From Bradyrhizobium sp. 200 (GTDB lineage: Bacteria > Pseudomonadota > Alphaproteobacteria > Rhizobiales > Xanthobacteraceae): a stretch of DNA of 64,000 nucleotides. The translations under genes were made by a program, and so were the position numbers. Location: positions 8,910,001 to 8,974,000 of the forward strand of contig NZ_CP064689.1 of the NCBI RefSeq assembly GCF_023100945.1, given 5' to 3'. Shown here in pieces: positions 17,127-26,036 of the stretch. The first letter of the stretch is position 1. Every line of letters starts with the position of its first letter. The notes under the pieces were generated by a model, which ran no database searches, was not told the DNA's origin, and saw nothing but the letters and a program-made list of their open reading frames with translations.

Positions 17127-17241
17127 GATGACCTCCGCAAAAATCTCGAAAACAACCCCATGCAAAGTAGAACGGTCAAGATTCTTGTCGCATTTCCTCC
17201 GGCCGTGCGGGGGCCGAGACGAGCAAAGCTTGAATCGGCCA

Positions 17242-18141
17242 TCACGTCCTCCGCTGCGGATCGACGATGTCGCGCAGGCCGTCGCCGAGCAGGTTGAAGC
17301 AGAACACCGCGATCATCAGCGCCAGCCCCGGGAACAGCGCGATCCACCATTCGCCCGAAACCATGAAGCCCGCCCCTTCCGCGACCATGATGCCCCATTC
17401 CGCCGTCGGCGGCCGCACGCCGAGCCCGATGAAGGATAGCCCGGCGGCGTTGAGGATGGCGTAGCCCATGGTCAGCGACATCTGCACGATCATGATCGGC
17501 ATGATGTTGGGCAGGATGTGCACCAGCAGAATCCGCATTTCGCCGTTGCCCGACAGCCGCGCCGCCTGCACGAAGCCGGCATCGCGGCGCACGTTCGCCT
17601 CGGCGCGCGCGACGCGGGCATAGAGCGGGAAGTTCACGATCGCGGTTGCGATGATGATGTTCTGCACGGTATTGCCGAGCGCCGCCACGATGCCCATCGC
17701 CAGCACGAACAGCGGAAAGGCCATGATGGTGTCGGCGATGCGGCCGACGATGCGATCGGTCCAGCCGCCGAAATAGCCGGCGGCGATGCCGGCGAGCCCG
17801 CCCATCAGGAACACCAGCGCCACGGAAGCAACCGCGATGAACGTATCGAGCCGGGTGGCGACGACGACGCGGCTGAAGATGTCGCGGCCCAACTGATCGG
17901 TGCCGAACCAGTGCGCCGCCGACGGCGGCTTCAGGGCTGATGCGGTATCGCTGGCGAGCGGATCGTAAGGCACGATGTAGGGGCCGAAGATCGCGGCGAA
18001 CAGGATGATGACGAGCAGGCCGAAGGCAAAGGCGGTGACGCGGTTCTCGCCGAGCACGTAACGTGTGTGTTCGACAATCGCAGCCAGTCCCGAGCTACGC
18101 GCGGGTCCGACGGGTTCAGCGGCAGGCGCAACGCTACTCAT
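17242..18141 (-). CDS. ABC transporter permease, DppC/OppC type
   Basis: 299 residues with about six membrane segments (for example VTAFAFGLLVIILFAAIFG near the N-terminus). The EAA-like coupling loop reads VRRDAGFVQAARLSGNGEMR, as in DppC. An N-terminal OppC segment (GPYIVPYDPLASD) faces the periplasm. It pairs with the DppB-type permease 9 bases upstream and the ATPase fusion downstream. A 115-base gap before the ATPase gene holds no gene I can support. Substrate is inferred from the amide-hydrolase neighbours rather than being a peptide. Confidence 0.92.
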   Translation of the reverse strand: MSSVAPAAEPVGPARSSGLAAIVEHTRYVLGENRVTAFAFGLLVIILFAAIFGPYIVPYDPLASDTASALKPPSAAHWFGTDQLGRDIFSRVVVATRLDTFIAVASVALVFLMGGLAGIAAGYFGGWTDRIVGRIADTIMAFPLFVLAMGIVAALGNTVQNIIIATAIVNFPLYARVARAEANVRRDAGFVQAARLSGNGEMRILLVHILPNIMPIMIVQMSLTMGYAILNAAGLSFIGLGVRPPTAEWGIMVAEGAGFMVSGEWWIALFPGLALMIAVFCFNLLGDGLRDIVDPQRRT

Positions 18142-18150
18142 CTTCCCACC

Positions 18151-19164
18151 TCACCCTTCCAGCCGCACGCGTGGATCGATCACGCCGTAGAGAATGTCGA
18201 TGATCAGATTGAGCAGCACGTACATGACCGCCATGGTCAGCACGAAGCCCTGCACCGGCGCGAAGTCCGACGAGATCAGCGCCTCCACGGCGTAGGAGCC
18301 TATGCCGGGCCAGGCGAACACTTTCTCGACCAGCACATTGGCCCCCAGCAGAAACGAGAACACCATGCTGAGCGTGGTGATGACCGGCAGCATCGCATTG
18401 CGAAACGCGTAGGTGACGATCACGGTCGACGGCGACAGCCCGCTGGCGCGCGCGGTCCGGACGAAATCGGACGCCAGCACCGCCAGCATCGAGGCCCGCG
18501 TCATGCGTGCGATCGGCGCCAGCGAGAAGATCGCCAGCGTCGCCGCCGGCAGGATCAACTGGCTCAGCGCCGAGCGAAACGTCTCGAACTCGCGCGCAAT
18601 CAGCGCGTCGATCAGATAAAGGCCGGTCACGGTCGGCGGCGCGCTGTAGAACACATCTAGCCGGCCGAGCGGCGCCGGGGACCAGCCGAGCCTGAAATAG
18701 AAGAAATAGACCAGCACCAGCCCTGTGAAGAACACCGGCAGCGACACGCCGGCCGTCGTGGTAACGCGGCAGAGATGGTCGATCCAGGAACCCGGCCGGG
18801 TCGCGGCGAGCACGCCGAGCGGGATCGCGATCATGACGGAAACGACGAGGCCGAGCAGCGTCAGCTCGGCGGAGGCCGGCAGGCGGTTGCGGATTTCGGT
18901 CGCGACCGGCTGGCCTGTCGTGAGCGAGTTGCCGAAATCGCCATGCGCGAGATCGTTGGTGTAGCGGAAGAACTGCTCGATCAGCGGCTTGTCGAAACCG
19001 AGCTTCTTGCGGATCTGCTCGATGGCCTCCTTGCTCGCCGCGGGTCCGGCGAAATAGGCCGCCGGGTCGCCGGGCAGCGCGCGCGTCAGAAGGAACGTGA
19101 CGATCACGACCCCGATCAGCGACGGGATCGCAAACATCAGCCGCTTGCCGATCATGGTCAGCAT
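18151..19164 (-). CDS. ABC transporter permease, DppB/OppB type
   Basis: 337 residues. The N-terminal segment MLTMIGKRLMFAIPSLIGVV and the following LTRALPGDPAAYFAGP are typical of DppB. The coupling loop is in MLAVLASDFVRTARASGLSP. It forms the permease heterodimer with the DppC-type protein. AGAGGCGGG precedes the start; a second Met at 19155 is possible. It follows the binding-protein gene by 12 bases, so the set is one operon. Confidence 0.92.
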   Translation of the reverse strand: MLTMIGKRLMFAIPSLIGVVIVTFLLTRALPGDPAAYFAGPAASKEAIEQIRKKLGFDKPLIEQFFRYTNDLAHGDFGNSLTTGQPVATEIRNRLPASAELTLLGLVVSVMIAIPLGVLAATRPGSWIDHLCRVTTTAGVSLPVFFTGLVLVYFFYFRLGWSPAPLGRLDVFYSAPPTVTGLYLIDALIAREFETFRSALSQLILPAATLAIFSLAPIARMTRASMLAVLASDFVRTARASGLSPSTVIVTYAFRNAMLPVITTLSMVFSFLLGANVLVEKVFAWPGIGSYAVEALISSDFAPVQGFVLTMAVMYVLLNLIIDILYGVIDPRVRLEG

Positions 19165-19176
19165 GGTGCCCGCCTC

Positions 19177-20796
19177 TTATGCTTTCACGAGCGCGCGATA
19201 ATCGAGCCTGCGGTGGAACCAGTATTGATAGCCCGACACGTTCTTCTGCATCGCGACGTTGACATAGGGCTGATACAGCGGGATGCGCGGGATGTCCTTG
19301 AAGGCGAGATCGACGAAGCCCTTTACGTCGGTATCGTATTTGGCGGTGTTGCCGGTCGCTGCCGCGTCGACGGCGCCATGGATGAATTCGTCCATCGCCT
19401 TCGACTGGTAGCTCATCGTGTTGAAGATCGAATTCTTGCCGTCGTAGCACCAGATGAAGAAGTACTCGGGATAATCGAGCCAGCCGGAGAACACGTTGGT
19501 GTAGAGCGGCAGCACCTTCTTGTTGAGTTCGGTGCGCCAGTTGGCGCCGGGGATCTTGTTGATCGTGGTCTTGATGCCGATCTGCGCCAGGCTCTCCTGC
19601 ACCAGCACGCAAAGCGGCTCGTTGACGCCGGCAAAGCCGAGGTCGAATGACAGCGTGGTCTCGAAACCGTCGGGATGGCCGGCCTCCGCCAGCAGCGCCT
19701 TGGCCCTGGCGATGTCGGTGACGTATTTGGTCGGCTGCGGCCACGCCACCTCGGTCGCCTTGTCGGCCGCGGCGCCGAACATCGGCTTGGCCAGACCGAA
19801 CAGCACCGCATCCATGATCTTCTGGTAGGGGATCGCGCAGGCGACGGCCTCGCGAACCTTGGGATTGTCGAACGGCGGGACCTTGACGTTCATGCCGATA
19901 TACTGGACGCCGTTGGAATACGGCACCGAGACGATGTTGAGCTTGCCGTTATCCTTCAGCTCGACAAAATCCTTGTTCGGCAGATCGTAGGAAATGTCGG
20001 CATCGCCGCGCTCCAGCAGCGCGCGGCGGTTGCCGGCCTGCGGCACCATGCGCCAGATCACGCGCTTGACCTTCGGCAAGGGACCACCGACCCACGCGTC
20101 GTTGCGCTCCATGATGACTTCGGTGCCGGCGGTCCACTTTGTCACCTTGTAGGCGCCGGAGCCCGCAGTCTGCTGCTTGGTGTATTCGAGGCCCCACGGA
20201 TCCTTCTCGGTGGCGTTTTTCTTCACCAGTTCCGAGTTGACGACGCAGGGCACGATGACCGCAAGATCAGGGATGGTGAGGCGGTCCTTCTTGGCGAAAT
20301 CGACCCGCACCGTGTTGTCGTCGACGACAACGAACTGCTCGGTCTTGGTCAGGGAGCCGGCGCCCATCTGGAACGTCGGAAAGCCGCCGACGCTCACCGC
20401 GCGATCGAGCGACCACTTGACGTCCTTGGCCGTGACCGGCGCACCGTCGTGGAATTTGGCGTTCTTCTTCAGCTTGAAGGTGACCGACATGTCGCCGACG
20501 TTCATGTCCTCGGCGAGTTCGCCCTTGAACTTGTCGCGGTCGTAATACGGCACACCGCCCGGACCGCTTTTCATCTCATGGCTGATCAGGCGGTCGTAGC
20601 AATTCCACGATACTTCGTAGCCGGGCACGTTGGTGCCGACGCCGTGGATGTCGAGATTGTTGGGGCCGCTTTCGGAGACGATCAGCAGCGTCTCCGACCG
20701 CGCATCAGCCTTGGCCGCGGACCAGATCGCCGGCGCGGGCACCATCGCGCCTGCGGCAACGCCGGTGACGGATTTCAGAAAATCGCGACGCTTCAT
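19177..20796 (-). CDS. Oligopeptide-type (family 5) ABC substrate-binding protein, Tat signal
   Basis: 539 residues from the ATG at 20796, eight bases after GGAG. The N-terminus MKRRDFLKSVTGVAAGAMVP is a twin-arginine signal, so it is probably exported folded. The mature part shows family 5 features (ARSETLLIVSES at the start, VTFKLKKNAKFHDGAPVTAK, WSLDRAV). It is the first gene of an operon continuing with two permeases, the fused ATPase and atzG-E-H-gntR. The linkage to amide hydrolases suggests it collects a ureide, carboxybiuret or acyl-urea compound, which is an inference. Upstream in-frame sequence (to 21129) has no coding character. Confidence 0.92.
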   Translation of the reverse strand: MKRRDFLKSVTGVAAGAMVPAPAIWSAAKADARSETLLIVSESGPNNLDIHGVGTNVPGYEVSWNCYDRLISHEMKSGPGGVPYYDRDKFKGELAEDMNVGDMSVTFKLKKNAKFHDGAPVTAKDVKWSLDRAVSVGGFPTFQMGAGSLTKTEQFVVVDDNTVRVDFAKKDRLTIPDLAVIVPCVVNSELVKKNATEKDPWGLEYTKQQTAGSGAYKVTKWTAGTEVIMERNDAWVGGPLPKVKRVIWRMVPQAGNRRALLERGDADISYDLPNKDFVELKDNGKLNIVSVPYSNGVQYIGMNVKVPPFDNPKVREAVACAIPYQKIMDAVLFGLAKPMFGAAADKATEVAWPQPTKYVTDIARAKALLAEAGHPDGFETTLSFDLGFAGVNEPLCVLVQESLAQIGIKTTINKIPGANWRTELNKKVLPLYTNVFSGWLDYPEYFFIWCYDGKNSIFNTMSYQSKAMDEFIHGAVDAAATGNTAKYDTDVKGFVDLAFKDIPRIPLYQPYVNVAMQKNVSGYQYWFHRRLDYRALVKA

Positions 20797-20952
20797 GGGT
20801 GATGCTCCAACGCCTGAGGGGAACGGCTCTGGAACTGGAATCGCAAGGTTTGTGCCAACCGTTAAGGAAAGCTTTCTGTCGCACCAACCGATTGATTTGG
20901 CTTGCGAATACATCCAGCCGGGCGGTCGGCCGGGGTGCGACATCCTGACGAA

Positions 20953-20962
20953 TTGCATACAA
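20953..20962. promoter_or_regulatory. Second GntR-site-like motif upstream of the transporter operon
   Basis: TTGCATACAA matches 8 of 10 bases of the palindrome core TTGTACACAA found upstream of allophanate hydrolase. It lies 157 bases before the binding-protein start in a gap with no other feature. Weak on its own; meaningful only as a pair. Confidence 0.35.
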
Positions 20963-21034
20963 AGAAGCTTATTTGCCCAACAAATATGCAGAAATTCGGG
21001 GCGCTCTATTGCTGTGCGGCCCCTTGAGCTTTCT

Positions 21035-21988
21035 TCAAACCGGCCAGAGCAAATCCTGCAGCTCGAACAGGTCACGGGCCTGCTCTTGCCAGCCCTCGAT
21101 GCAGATGTGCCTGAGCGGATCGCTGACACGGTGCAGCAGCATCAGGGCCATCAGCCGCCGCTTCAGGTCCGGATTGATATCGGCGCTTGAATATCCGTAT
21201 CCCTCAAAAAGGCTCCGCACCCGCCGCGGCATGCCGGCGGTCATGAAGGCGCTTGGTCCCAACAAGTCGTATTCGCCCCAGCCCGTCATCACGTCGCCAA
21301 AGTCGATCAGGCCCGCGAGGTGCCAGCCGTCGCCGTCGCCGCTCAACAGGAAATTCTCCGGGATGTATTCGCCGGTCAGGATAACCGGCGGCCTGTCGAG
21401 CGGGATGAGCGCCGCCGCATCGCGCAGCAGCTCGTCCAAGCCATCCAGAAATTTCTGCGGCAAGCCGAGGCGCTCATGCCGGGCGCGACATCCTGCGATT
21501 TGCCCGCGCATGAAAGTGCGCCAGTCCGGTTCGATCCGGGCCAACGCGCCGATCGGGGCGCGCTGCACCTCGGCAATGGTCTCGCCGATTTGCGCGAGGA
21601 CGCGCTCCTTTTCCGCTTCCGGCAGAGACGGCCACGCTTGCACGCCCAGAATGCCCGGCAGTCGCGTGATGACGAGATAGGGCCATCCGTCGCGCTCGCC
21701 CTCGACCACGATTTCGGGGATCGCGACACGAAGCCTTCCGTGGAGCTGCGCAAGCGCGCTTCGTTCTGAGACGAATTGGCCGCGAAGAAATGGCGGGAAG
21801 ATCTTCAGAATGAGTTCTTCGTCGAGGGCAATGACGAGGTTGGTGCCGGTGGAGAAGACGTGCGGCGCCGTGCACGCCAGGCCATGGCCGCGCGCAATGT
21901 CGCGCGCGATCGACAGCCATTGCGCCGGATCGGAGCGCCAGGCGTAGAAGGCCTCATAGACTGTGAGTGTCGGTAGTGATGGTACCAT
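21035..21988 (-). CDS. Aminoglycoside phosphotransferase/kinase-like family protein
   Basis: 317 residues from the ATG at 21988. The N-lobe has an ATP-binding Lys (ELILKIFPPF) and a hinge-like YLVITRLPGI. The expected catalytic HGD loop reads LTGEYIPENFLL, so the usual His and Asp of HGDxxxxN appear as Thr-Gly-Glu, while Asn is kept. The metal motif is LIDFGDVMTGWGEYDL. Phosphotransferase fold is clear, but the altered loop makes the reaction uncertain; it could be a small-molecule kinase or a degenerate member. A longer reading upstream would translate a repeat element and is rejected. Confidence 0.75.
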   Translation of the reverse strand: MVPSLPTLTVYEAFYAWRSDPAQWLSIARDIARGHGLACTAPHVFSTGTNLVIALDEELILKIFPPFLRGQFVSERSALAQLHGRLRVAIPEIVVEGERDGWPYLVITRLPGILGVQAWPSLPEAEKERVLAQIGETIAEVQRAPIGALARIEPDWRTFMRGQIAGCRARHERLGLPQKFLDGLDELLRDAAALIPLDRPPVILTGEYIPENFLLSGDGDGWHLAGLIDFGDVMTGWGEYDLLGPSAFMTAGMPRRVRSLFEGYGYSSADINPDLKRRLMALMLLHRVSDPLRHICIEGWQEQARDLFELQDLLWPV

Positions 21989-21999
21989 CGGCTCCGTGT

Positions 22000-22082
22000 G
22001 TAGCCCGGATGGAGCGCAAGCGAAATCCGGGACCGGGGCCGCGGTTGAATCCCGGGTTGCGCTGCGCTTCACCCGGGCTACG
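22000..22082. repeat. Palindromic repeat, 'GTAGCCCGGATGGAGCG' family, copy 1
   Basis: Left arm GTAGCCCGGATGGAGCGCAA and right arm TTGCGCTGCGCTTCACCCGG plus GCTAC are inverted. It lies between the ugpB-like stop and the kinase-like start. A second copy is at 40917-40995. Confidence 0.85.
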
Positions 22083-22088
22083 CAACAA

Positions 22089-23411
22089 CTACCGATCAGG
22101 GTTCGCCCGCTCGAACTGGCGCAGCAGGCGGTTGCCGCGCTCGACGGCAAGGTCGAGGGCTGCCTGCGCGGGCTGCTTGCCGCTGAAAACCTGCTCGAGT
22201 TCTTCGTCGATCACGCCGCGGATCAGCACAAAGGACCCAAGCCGGATTCCCTTCGAATTCTCGGTCGGCGGCTTCAAGGTCAGTTGCTCGATGCCGATCG
22301 CCGCACCGGGATCGCGATCGTAAAAACCCTGCGCGCGGGTGAGGTCGAAGGCGGCGCGGGTGATCGGCAGATAGCCGGTGTTCTGATGCCAGGCGGCCTG
22401 AACCTCCGGCTTCGAGAGAAAGGCAAAGAACCGCGCGACGCCGGTGTATTCGGTGCGCGGCCGGTCGCGCAGCACCCATAGCGTGGCGCCGCCAATGATG
22501 GAGTTTTGCGGAGCGCCTGTGATTTCGGACCGGTACGGGATCATGCCGTAACCGACCTCGAATCTGGAATTGGCCTTGATGTCCGCGCGCGTTCCGGACG
22601 AGCCGATAAAGATGGCACATTCGCCCTTCTGAAAGCGCGGCTCGGCCGATTGCCCGCGGCCGCTATAGTCGAACAGTTTCGTTGCCTGCCATTCCGCAAG
22701 CTGCGCGATGTGTCGCACCACATCCGGGTTGTTGAAGGTCAGCTCGGCATCGAGCCCGCTGAAACCATTGCCCCGGGTTGCCAGCGCCAGATTGTGGAAC
22801 GCGGAAAAATTCTCGACATGCACCCAGGAAGGCCAGGATGTGGTGAGCCCGCAGGGCGAACCTGCCGCGCGCAGGCGCTTGGCCGCTGCGCCAACCTCGG
22901 CCCAGGTCTTCGGCGCCACCTCCGGGTCGAGGCCCGCGGCGCGGAACAGATCCTTGTTGTAGAAAAGGATCGGCGTCGAGACGTTGAACGGGAACGACAG
23001 CATGTTGCCGGCGACATCGGAGTAATAGCCGGTCACGGACGGCAGATACGCCTCCGGCGAGAACGGCTCCGACTGATCGCGCATCAACTCGTATACCGGA
23101 TAGATCGCGCCTTTTGCCGCCATCATGGTTGCGGTCGCGATCTCGTTGACCTGAACGACGGCGGGCTGGCTTCGCGAACGGAATGCGAAGATCGCCGCCG
23201 TCACCGTCTCGGTGTAGCTGCCCTTGTAGGTCGGCACGATCCGGTAGTCGGACTGCGATGCATTGAAATCGGCCGCCAGCTTTTCGAGCTGCTTGCCGAG
23301 TTCTCCCGACATCGCGTGCCACCACATGATCTCGGTGGCGGCCTGCGCCGGAGACGCAAGCGCCGTGGCGGCGAGCGCTGCGAATTGCAGGAATTTCAAG
23401 GCCAATTTCAC
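22089..23411 (-). CDS. UgpB-like sugar/glycerol-phosphate ABC binding protein (orphan)
   Basis: 440 residues. A signal peptide (MKLALKFLQFAALAATALAS, cleaved at AQA-A) is followed by TEIMWWHAMSGELGKQLEKL, which is characteristic of UgpB. Later YKGSYTETVTA and FNVSTPILFYNKDLF support this. It would bind sn-glycerol-3-phosphate or glycerophosphodiesters in the periplasm. The usual ugpA-ugpE-ugpC genes do not follow; the next gene is the kinase-like one. It therefore depends on a transporter elsewhere or is a second receptor for one. The family call is good, the ligand less so. Confidence 0.88.
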   Translation of the reverse strand: MKLALKFLQFAALAATALASPAQAATEIMWWHAMSGELGKQLEKLAADFNASQSDYRIVPTYKGSYTETVTAAIFAFRSRSQPAVVQVNEIATATMMAAKGAIYPVYELMRDQSEPFSPEAYLPSVTGYYSDVAGNMLSFPFNVSTPILFYNKDLFRAAGLDPEVAPKTWAEVGAAAKRLRAAGSPCGLTTSWPSWVHVENFSAFHNLALATRGNGFSGLDAELTFNNPDVVRHIAQLAEWQATKLFDYSGRGQSAEPRFQKGECAIFIGSSGTRADIKANSRFEVGYGMIPYRSEITGAPQNSIIGGATLWVLRDRPRTEYTGVARFFAFLSKPEVQAAWHQNTGYLPITRAAFDLTRAQGFYDRDPGAAIGIEQLTLKPPTENSKGIRLGSFVLIRGVIDEELEQVFSGKQPAQAALDLAVERGNRLLRQFERANPDR

Positions 23412-23519
23412 TGGTGATTTCCTTGCTCTGCCGCGCCTGCTTTATATGGGTTCCTGAGCCCTCATAGATCGCTGCGGCTGCGGTTTCAATCCGCCCGGCA
23501 TCGCCGCAACGCACAACAC

Positions 23520-23541
23520 AATCTTGGATTGTAGCAAGATT
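23520..23541. promoter_or_regulatory. Inverted repeat upstream of the ugpB-like gene
   Basis: AATCTTG and CAAGATT flank an 8-base spacer, 109 bases before the ugpB-like start. The spacing resembles an operator, but no regulator gene is adjacent, so the function is open. Confidence 0.3.
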
Positions 23542-23661
23542 ATCAGGATAACCAGCGGAAAACCACCTTCCAGCCCAGCCTCCAATAGCCAAGCATCGGT
23601 AAATTCTGCTAAAAATTCGTTGAACCTTTTTTCCCCGCCGCCGACTCCTCTCTAAGGGGAT

Positions 23662-23952
23662 TTGTCGCCTGTGTACCGCCGCGCCGACCTTTGGCGAACC
23701 TTCGTGCTTGTTGTCGCGCTGTTACTTACGGCGGTCTCAACGGGCGCTTTTGCGCGCGAATTTCGCGCCGCCGACCCCCAAGACGAGCGGCATCCGATCG
23801 ATGCGCTGCATTCCCGCCGGTTCGGCGCGGAAAAGGACGCCCTCGAACATATCAGGACCGGCGCGGCCGATCTCGATCGTACCAACGTTGCATTGATCAG
23901 GACGATGATGCCGGTATTGATCGCGCCCCTTCGTAGAGTGGAGCGAATTTGA
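23662..23952 (+). pseudogene. Shortened TRAP-transporter receptor (DctP) remnant coupled to a sensor kinase
   Basis: 96 residues with a signal peptide (WRTFVLVVALLLTAVSTGAF). The mature part resembles pieces of DctP solute receptors: REFRAADPQDERHPIDAL at the mature N-terminus, then HSRRFGAEKDALEHIRTGAADLDRTNVA, which in full receptors follows after about 20 more residues. DctP proteins are about 330 residues, so most is missing. The start is TTG at 23662 or GTG at 23671, after AAGGGGA. Its stop overlaps the kinase start (TTGA). It may be a dying gene or a trimmed periplasmic sensor partner; the intact signal peptide and coupling favour keeping the second option open. Confidence 0.6.
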
Positions 23953-26036
23953 ACGGCGCACCGCAACAGGACCGAGCAGCGGAACGGCCGGCGAGCTTCG
24001 CCGCGCGCGGCCGTTTTCGCGTGGTCCAGTGGCTGCGCGCGGTGCCGATCCGCTGGCGCATCCTGTCGATCGCGGCATTGAATTCCGCGGTCGTCGTGGT
24101 GCTCGCCGTGCTGATCTGGAACGGCTCCAAGGTGCTGGGCTCGGCCTGGGACGACGTCCGGCAGGTGCGAGAGTCCGACAAGATCCTGGCGCTGCTGGAA
24201 AGCGAGACCAGCCGGCTGCAGAACCTGATCCACCGCTACATCAACCAGCCGAGCCCCGAACTGTTCGCCGAGATCCTGCTGTTGCGCGAAGCCGTGCTCG
24301 GCACCCTGACCACGCGCGCCGCGAACGACCCGATGCTGTCAGGGTCGGTCGAGCGGCTCGAGCACGTCACCGACCGTTTCCTCAACGGCTTTGGCGAATT
24401 GCGGGCCGTGCAGGCCACCATCACCAAGACCTATGAGCAGCAGGTGCTGGGCCCGGCCCGGGAAATGGCGGGGCTCTATTCGATCATCGAGGGCGCCACC
24501 GGGCATCGCGACGCGCAGATCTGGCCGGCGCTCGGAAGATCCCGCGAAGCGTTCACGGGCATGCTGGTCGCCGCCAACGCCTATTATCTGTCGCCCGCCT
24601 CCGCCTCCGCCGAGGACGCCCGCAGGAATACCGAGACGATCGAGAAGACCATCCCCGTGATGGCCGACCTCGCCGACAACGACCTGCAGCGCATGGCGCT
24701 GACGCGGCTGAAGGCACGGACGGTGGCATTGCGCGAAGGCATGGCCAAGCTGACCGAGCAACTCGCGATCCGGTCCGAGCTGTTGCGCAACACCATCGAT
24801 GCCAGCCAGGCAGAAGCGATCGCCGCCATCGACGAATTGTCGGTCAAGATGCGCAAGCGCGAGCAGAAGGCGCAGGAGACGTTCGATAAGACGCTGTCGG
24901 CCATCTCGCGCCGGGTGCTGTCGATCGCCGTGATGTTCCTCGGCATCATCCTGTCCGCCGGCGTCCTGATCGCGCTCTCGATCCGCCTGCCGCTGCAGCA
25001 GATCCTGGCGGCGATGCATGCGATCACCTCGGGCAATTACGATCGCCGCGTGCAAGGCACCACCGCCCGGGACGAGGTCGGCGCCATGGCGCGCGCGGTG
25101 GACGTCTTCCGCGAAAACGCCATCGCCAAGCGCAAGACCGAGGACGAGCTGCGCGCCTCGAAGGAAAGAGCCGAAAGCGCGCTGCTCGAGCTCAACACCG
25201 CGCAGCAGAACCTGATCGACGCCGAACGGCTGGCAGCGCTCGGCGGGCTGGTCGCCGGCGTCGCCCATGAGGTCAACAACCCGATCGGCATCAGCCTGAC
25301 GGTGGCGTCGAGCTTCGCGCGCCGGGCCGAGATGTTCGAGCAGGAATTGCGCACCGAGCCTCTGCGCCGCTCCAAGCTCGACGAGTTCGTCAAGTCCTCG
25401 CGCGACGCAGCAGGGCAGCTCGTGGCGAACCTGCACCGCGCCGGCGAGCTGATCCAGTCGTTCAAGCAGGTGGCGGTGGACCGCTCGCACGCCGAGCGCC
25501 GGCAATTCAACCTCGGCGAGGCCACCGACCAGATCGTCGCGAGCCTGAGGCCGGTGTTGAAAAAGGCGGCGATTACGCTGTCGGTCGACGTGCCGGAAGG
25601 GCTTTTCATCGACGGCTATCCCGGCTCCTACGGCCAGATATTAACCAATCTTTTCCTTAACGCCGCCAACCATGCCTTTGCCAACGGCCGCTCCGGGGCA
25701 ATCTCGATCTCGGCCCGGGCGCGCGGCAGCGACGATGTCGAGATCATTTTTGCCGACAACGGGGCCGGGATGACCCCGGACGTGCAGCGGCAGGCATTCG
25801 ACCCCTTCTTTACGACGCGCCGCAACGAAGGCGGCACCGGACTGGGCTTGCATATCGTCTATAATCTTGTCACTCAACAGCTCGGCGGCCGGATGATGCT
25901 GGAGTCAAGGCTGGGACAAGGCACCACCTTCCGCATTATCATGCCGAAAGTCGCCAGGGGCGAACCGACGATTACAGACCAGACAGCAGCCGACGGAACT
26001 TCGCAATGGCCGAACAGGACGATGTCCTCCACCTGA
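23949..26036 (+). CDS. Sensor histidine kinase with periplasmic domain and HAMP
   Basis: 695 residues from a TTG start overlapping the preceding stop; GGAG five bases upstream supports it. TM1 is near residues 37-58 and TM2 near 321-343, enclosing a helical periplasmic domain of about 260 residues. A HAMP segment (to about 396) leads to the phosphoacceptor motif VAHEVNNP with His near 440. The ATPase domain has NLFLNAANHAF, DNGAGM, FDPFFTTR and GGTGLGLHIVYNLV. It should sense an external signal and start a phosphorelay with the next two genes, which overlap it. The ligand may relate to the TRAP-receptor-like product upstream. Confidence 0.92.
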   Translation: MNGAPQQDRAAERPASFAARGRFRVVQWLRAVPIRWRILSIAALNSAVVVVLAVLIWNGSKVLGSAWDDVRQVRESDKILALLESETSRLQNLIHRYINQPSPELFAEILLLREAVLGTLTTRAANDPMLSGSVERLEHVTDRFLNGFGELRAVQATITKTYEQQVLGPAREMAGLYSIIEGATGHRDAQIWPALGRSREAFTGMLVAANAYYLSPASASAEDARRNTETIEKTIPVMADLADNDLQRMALTRLKARTVALREGMAKLTEQLAIRSELLRNTIDASQAEAIAAIDELSVKMRKREQKAQETFDKTLSAISRRVLSIAVMFLGIILSAGVLIALSIRLPLQQILAAMHAITSGNYDRRVQGTTARDEVGAMARAVDVFRENAIAKRKTEDELRASKERAESALLELNTAQQNLIDAERLAALGGLVAGVAHEVNNPIGISLTVASSFARRAEMFEQELRTEPLRRSKLDEFVKSSRDAAGQLVANLHRAGELIQSFKQVAVDRSHAERRQFNLGEATDQIVASLRPVLKKAAITLSVDVPEGLFIDGYPGSYGQILTNLFLNAANHAFANGRSGAISISARARGSDDVEIIFADNGAGMTPDVQRQAFDPFFTTRRNEGGTGLGLHIVYNLVTQQLGGRMMLESRLGQGTTFRIIMPKVARGEPTITDQTAADGTSQWPNRTMSST

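Noticed and set aside
18134..19744. Long minus-strand frame of over 500 codons across dppB and the binding protein
   Set aside because: It is a high-GC shadow, rich in Arg and Ala without domain features; the real genes in the other frame have full family motifs.
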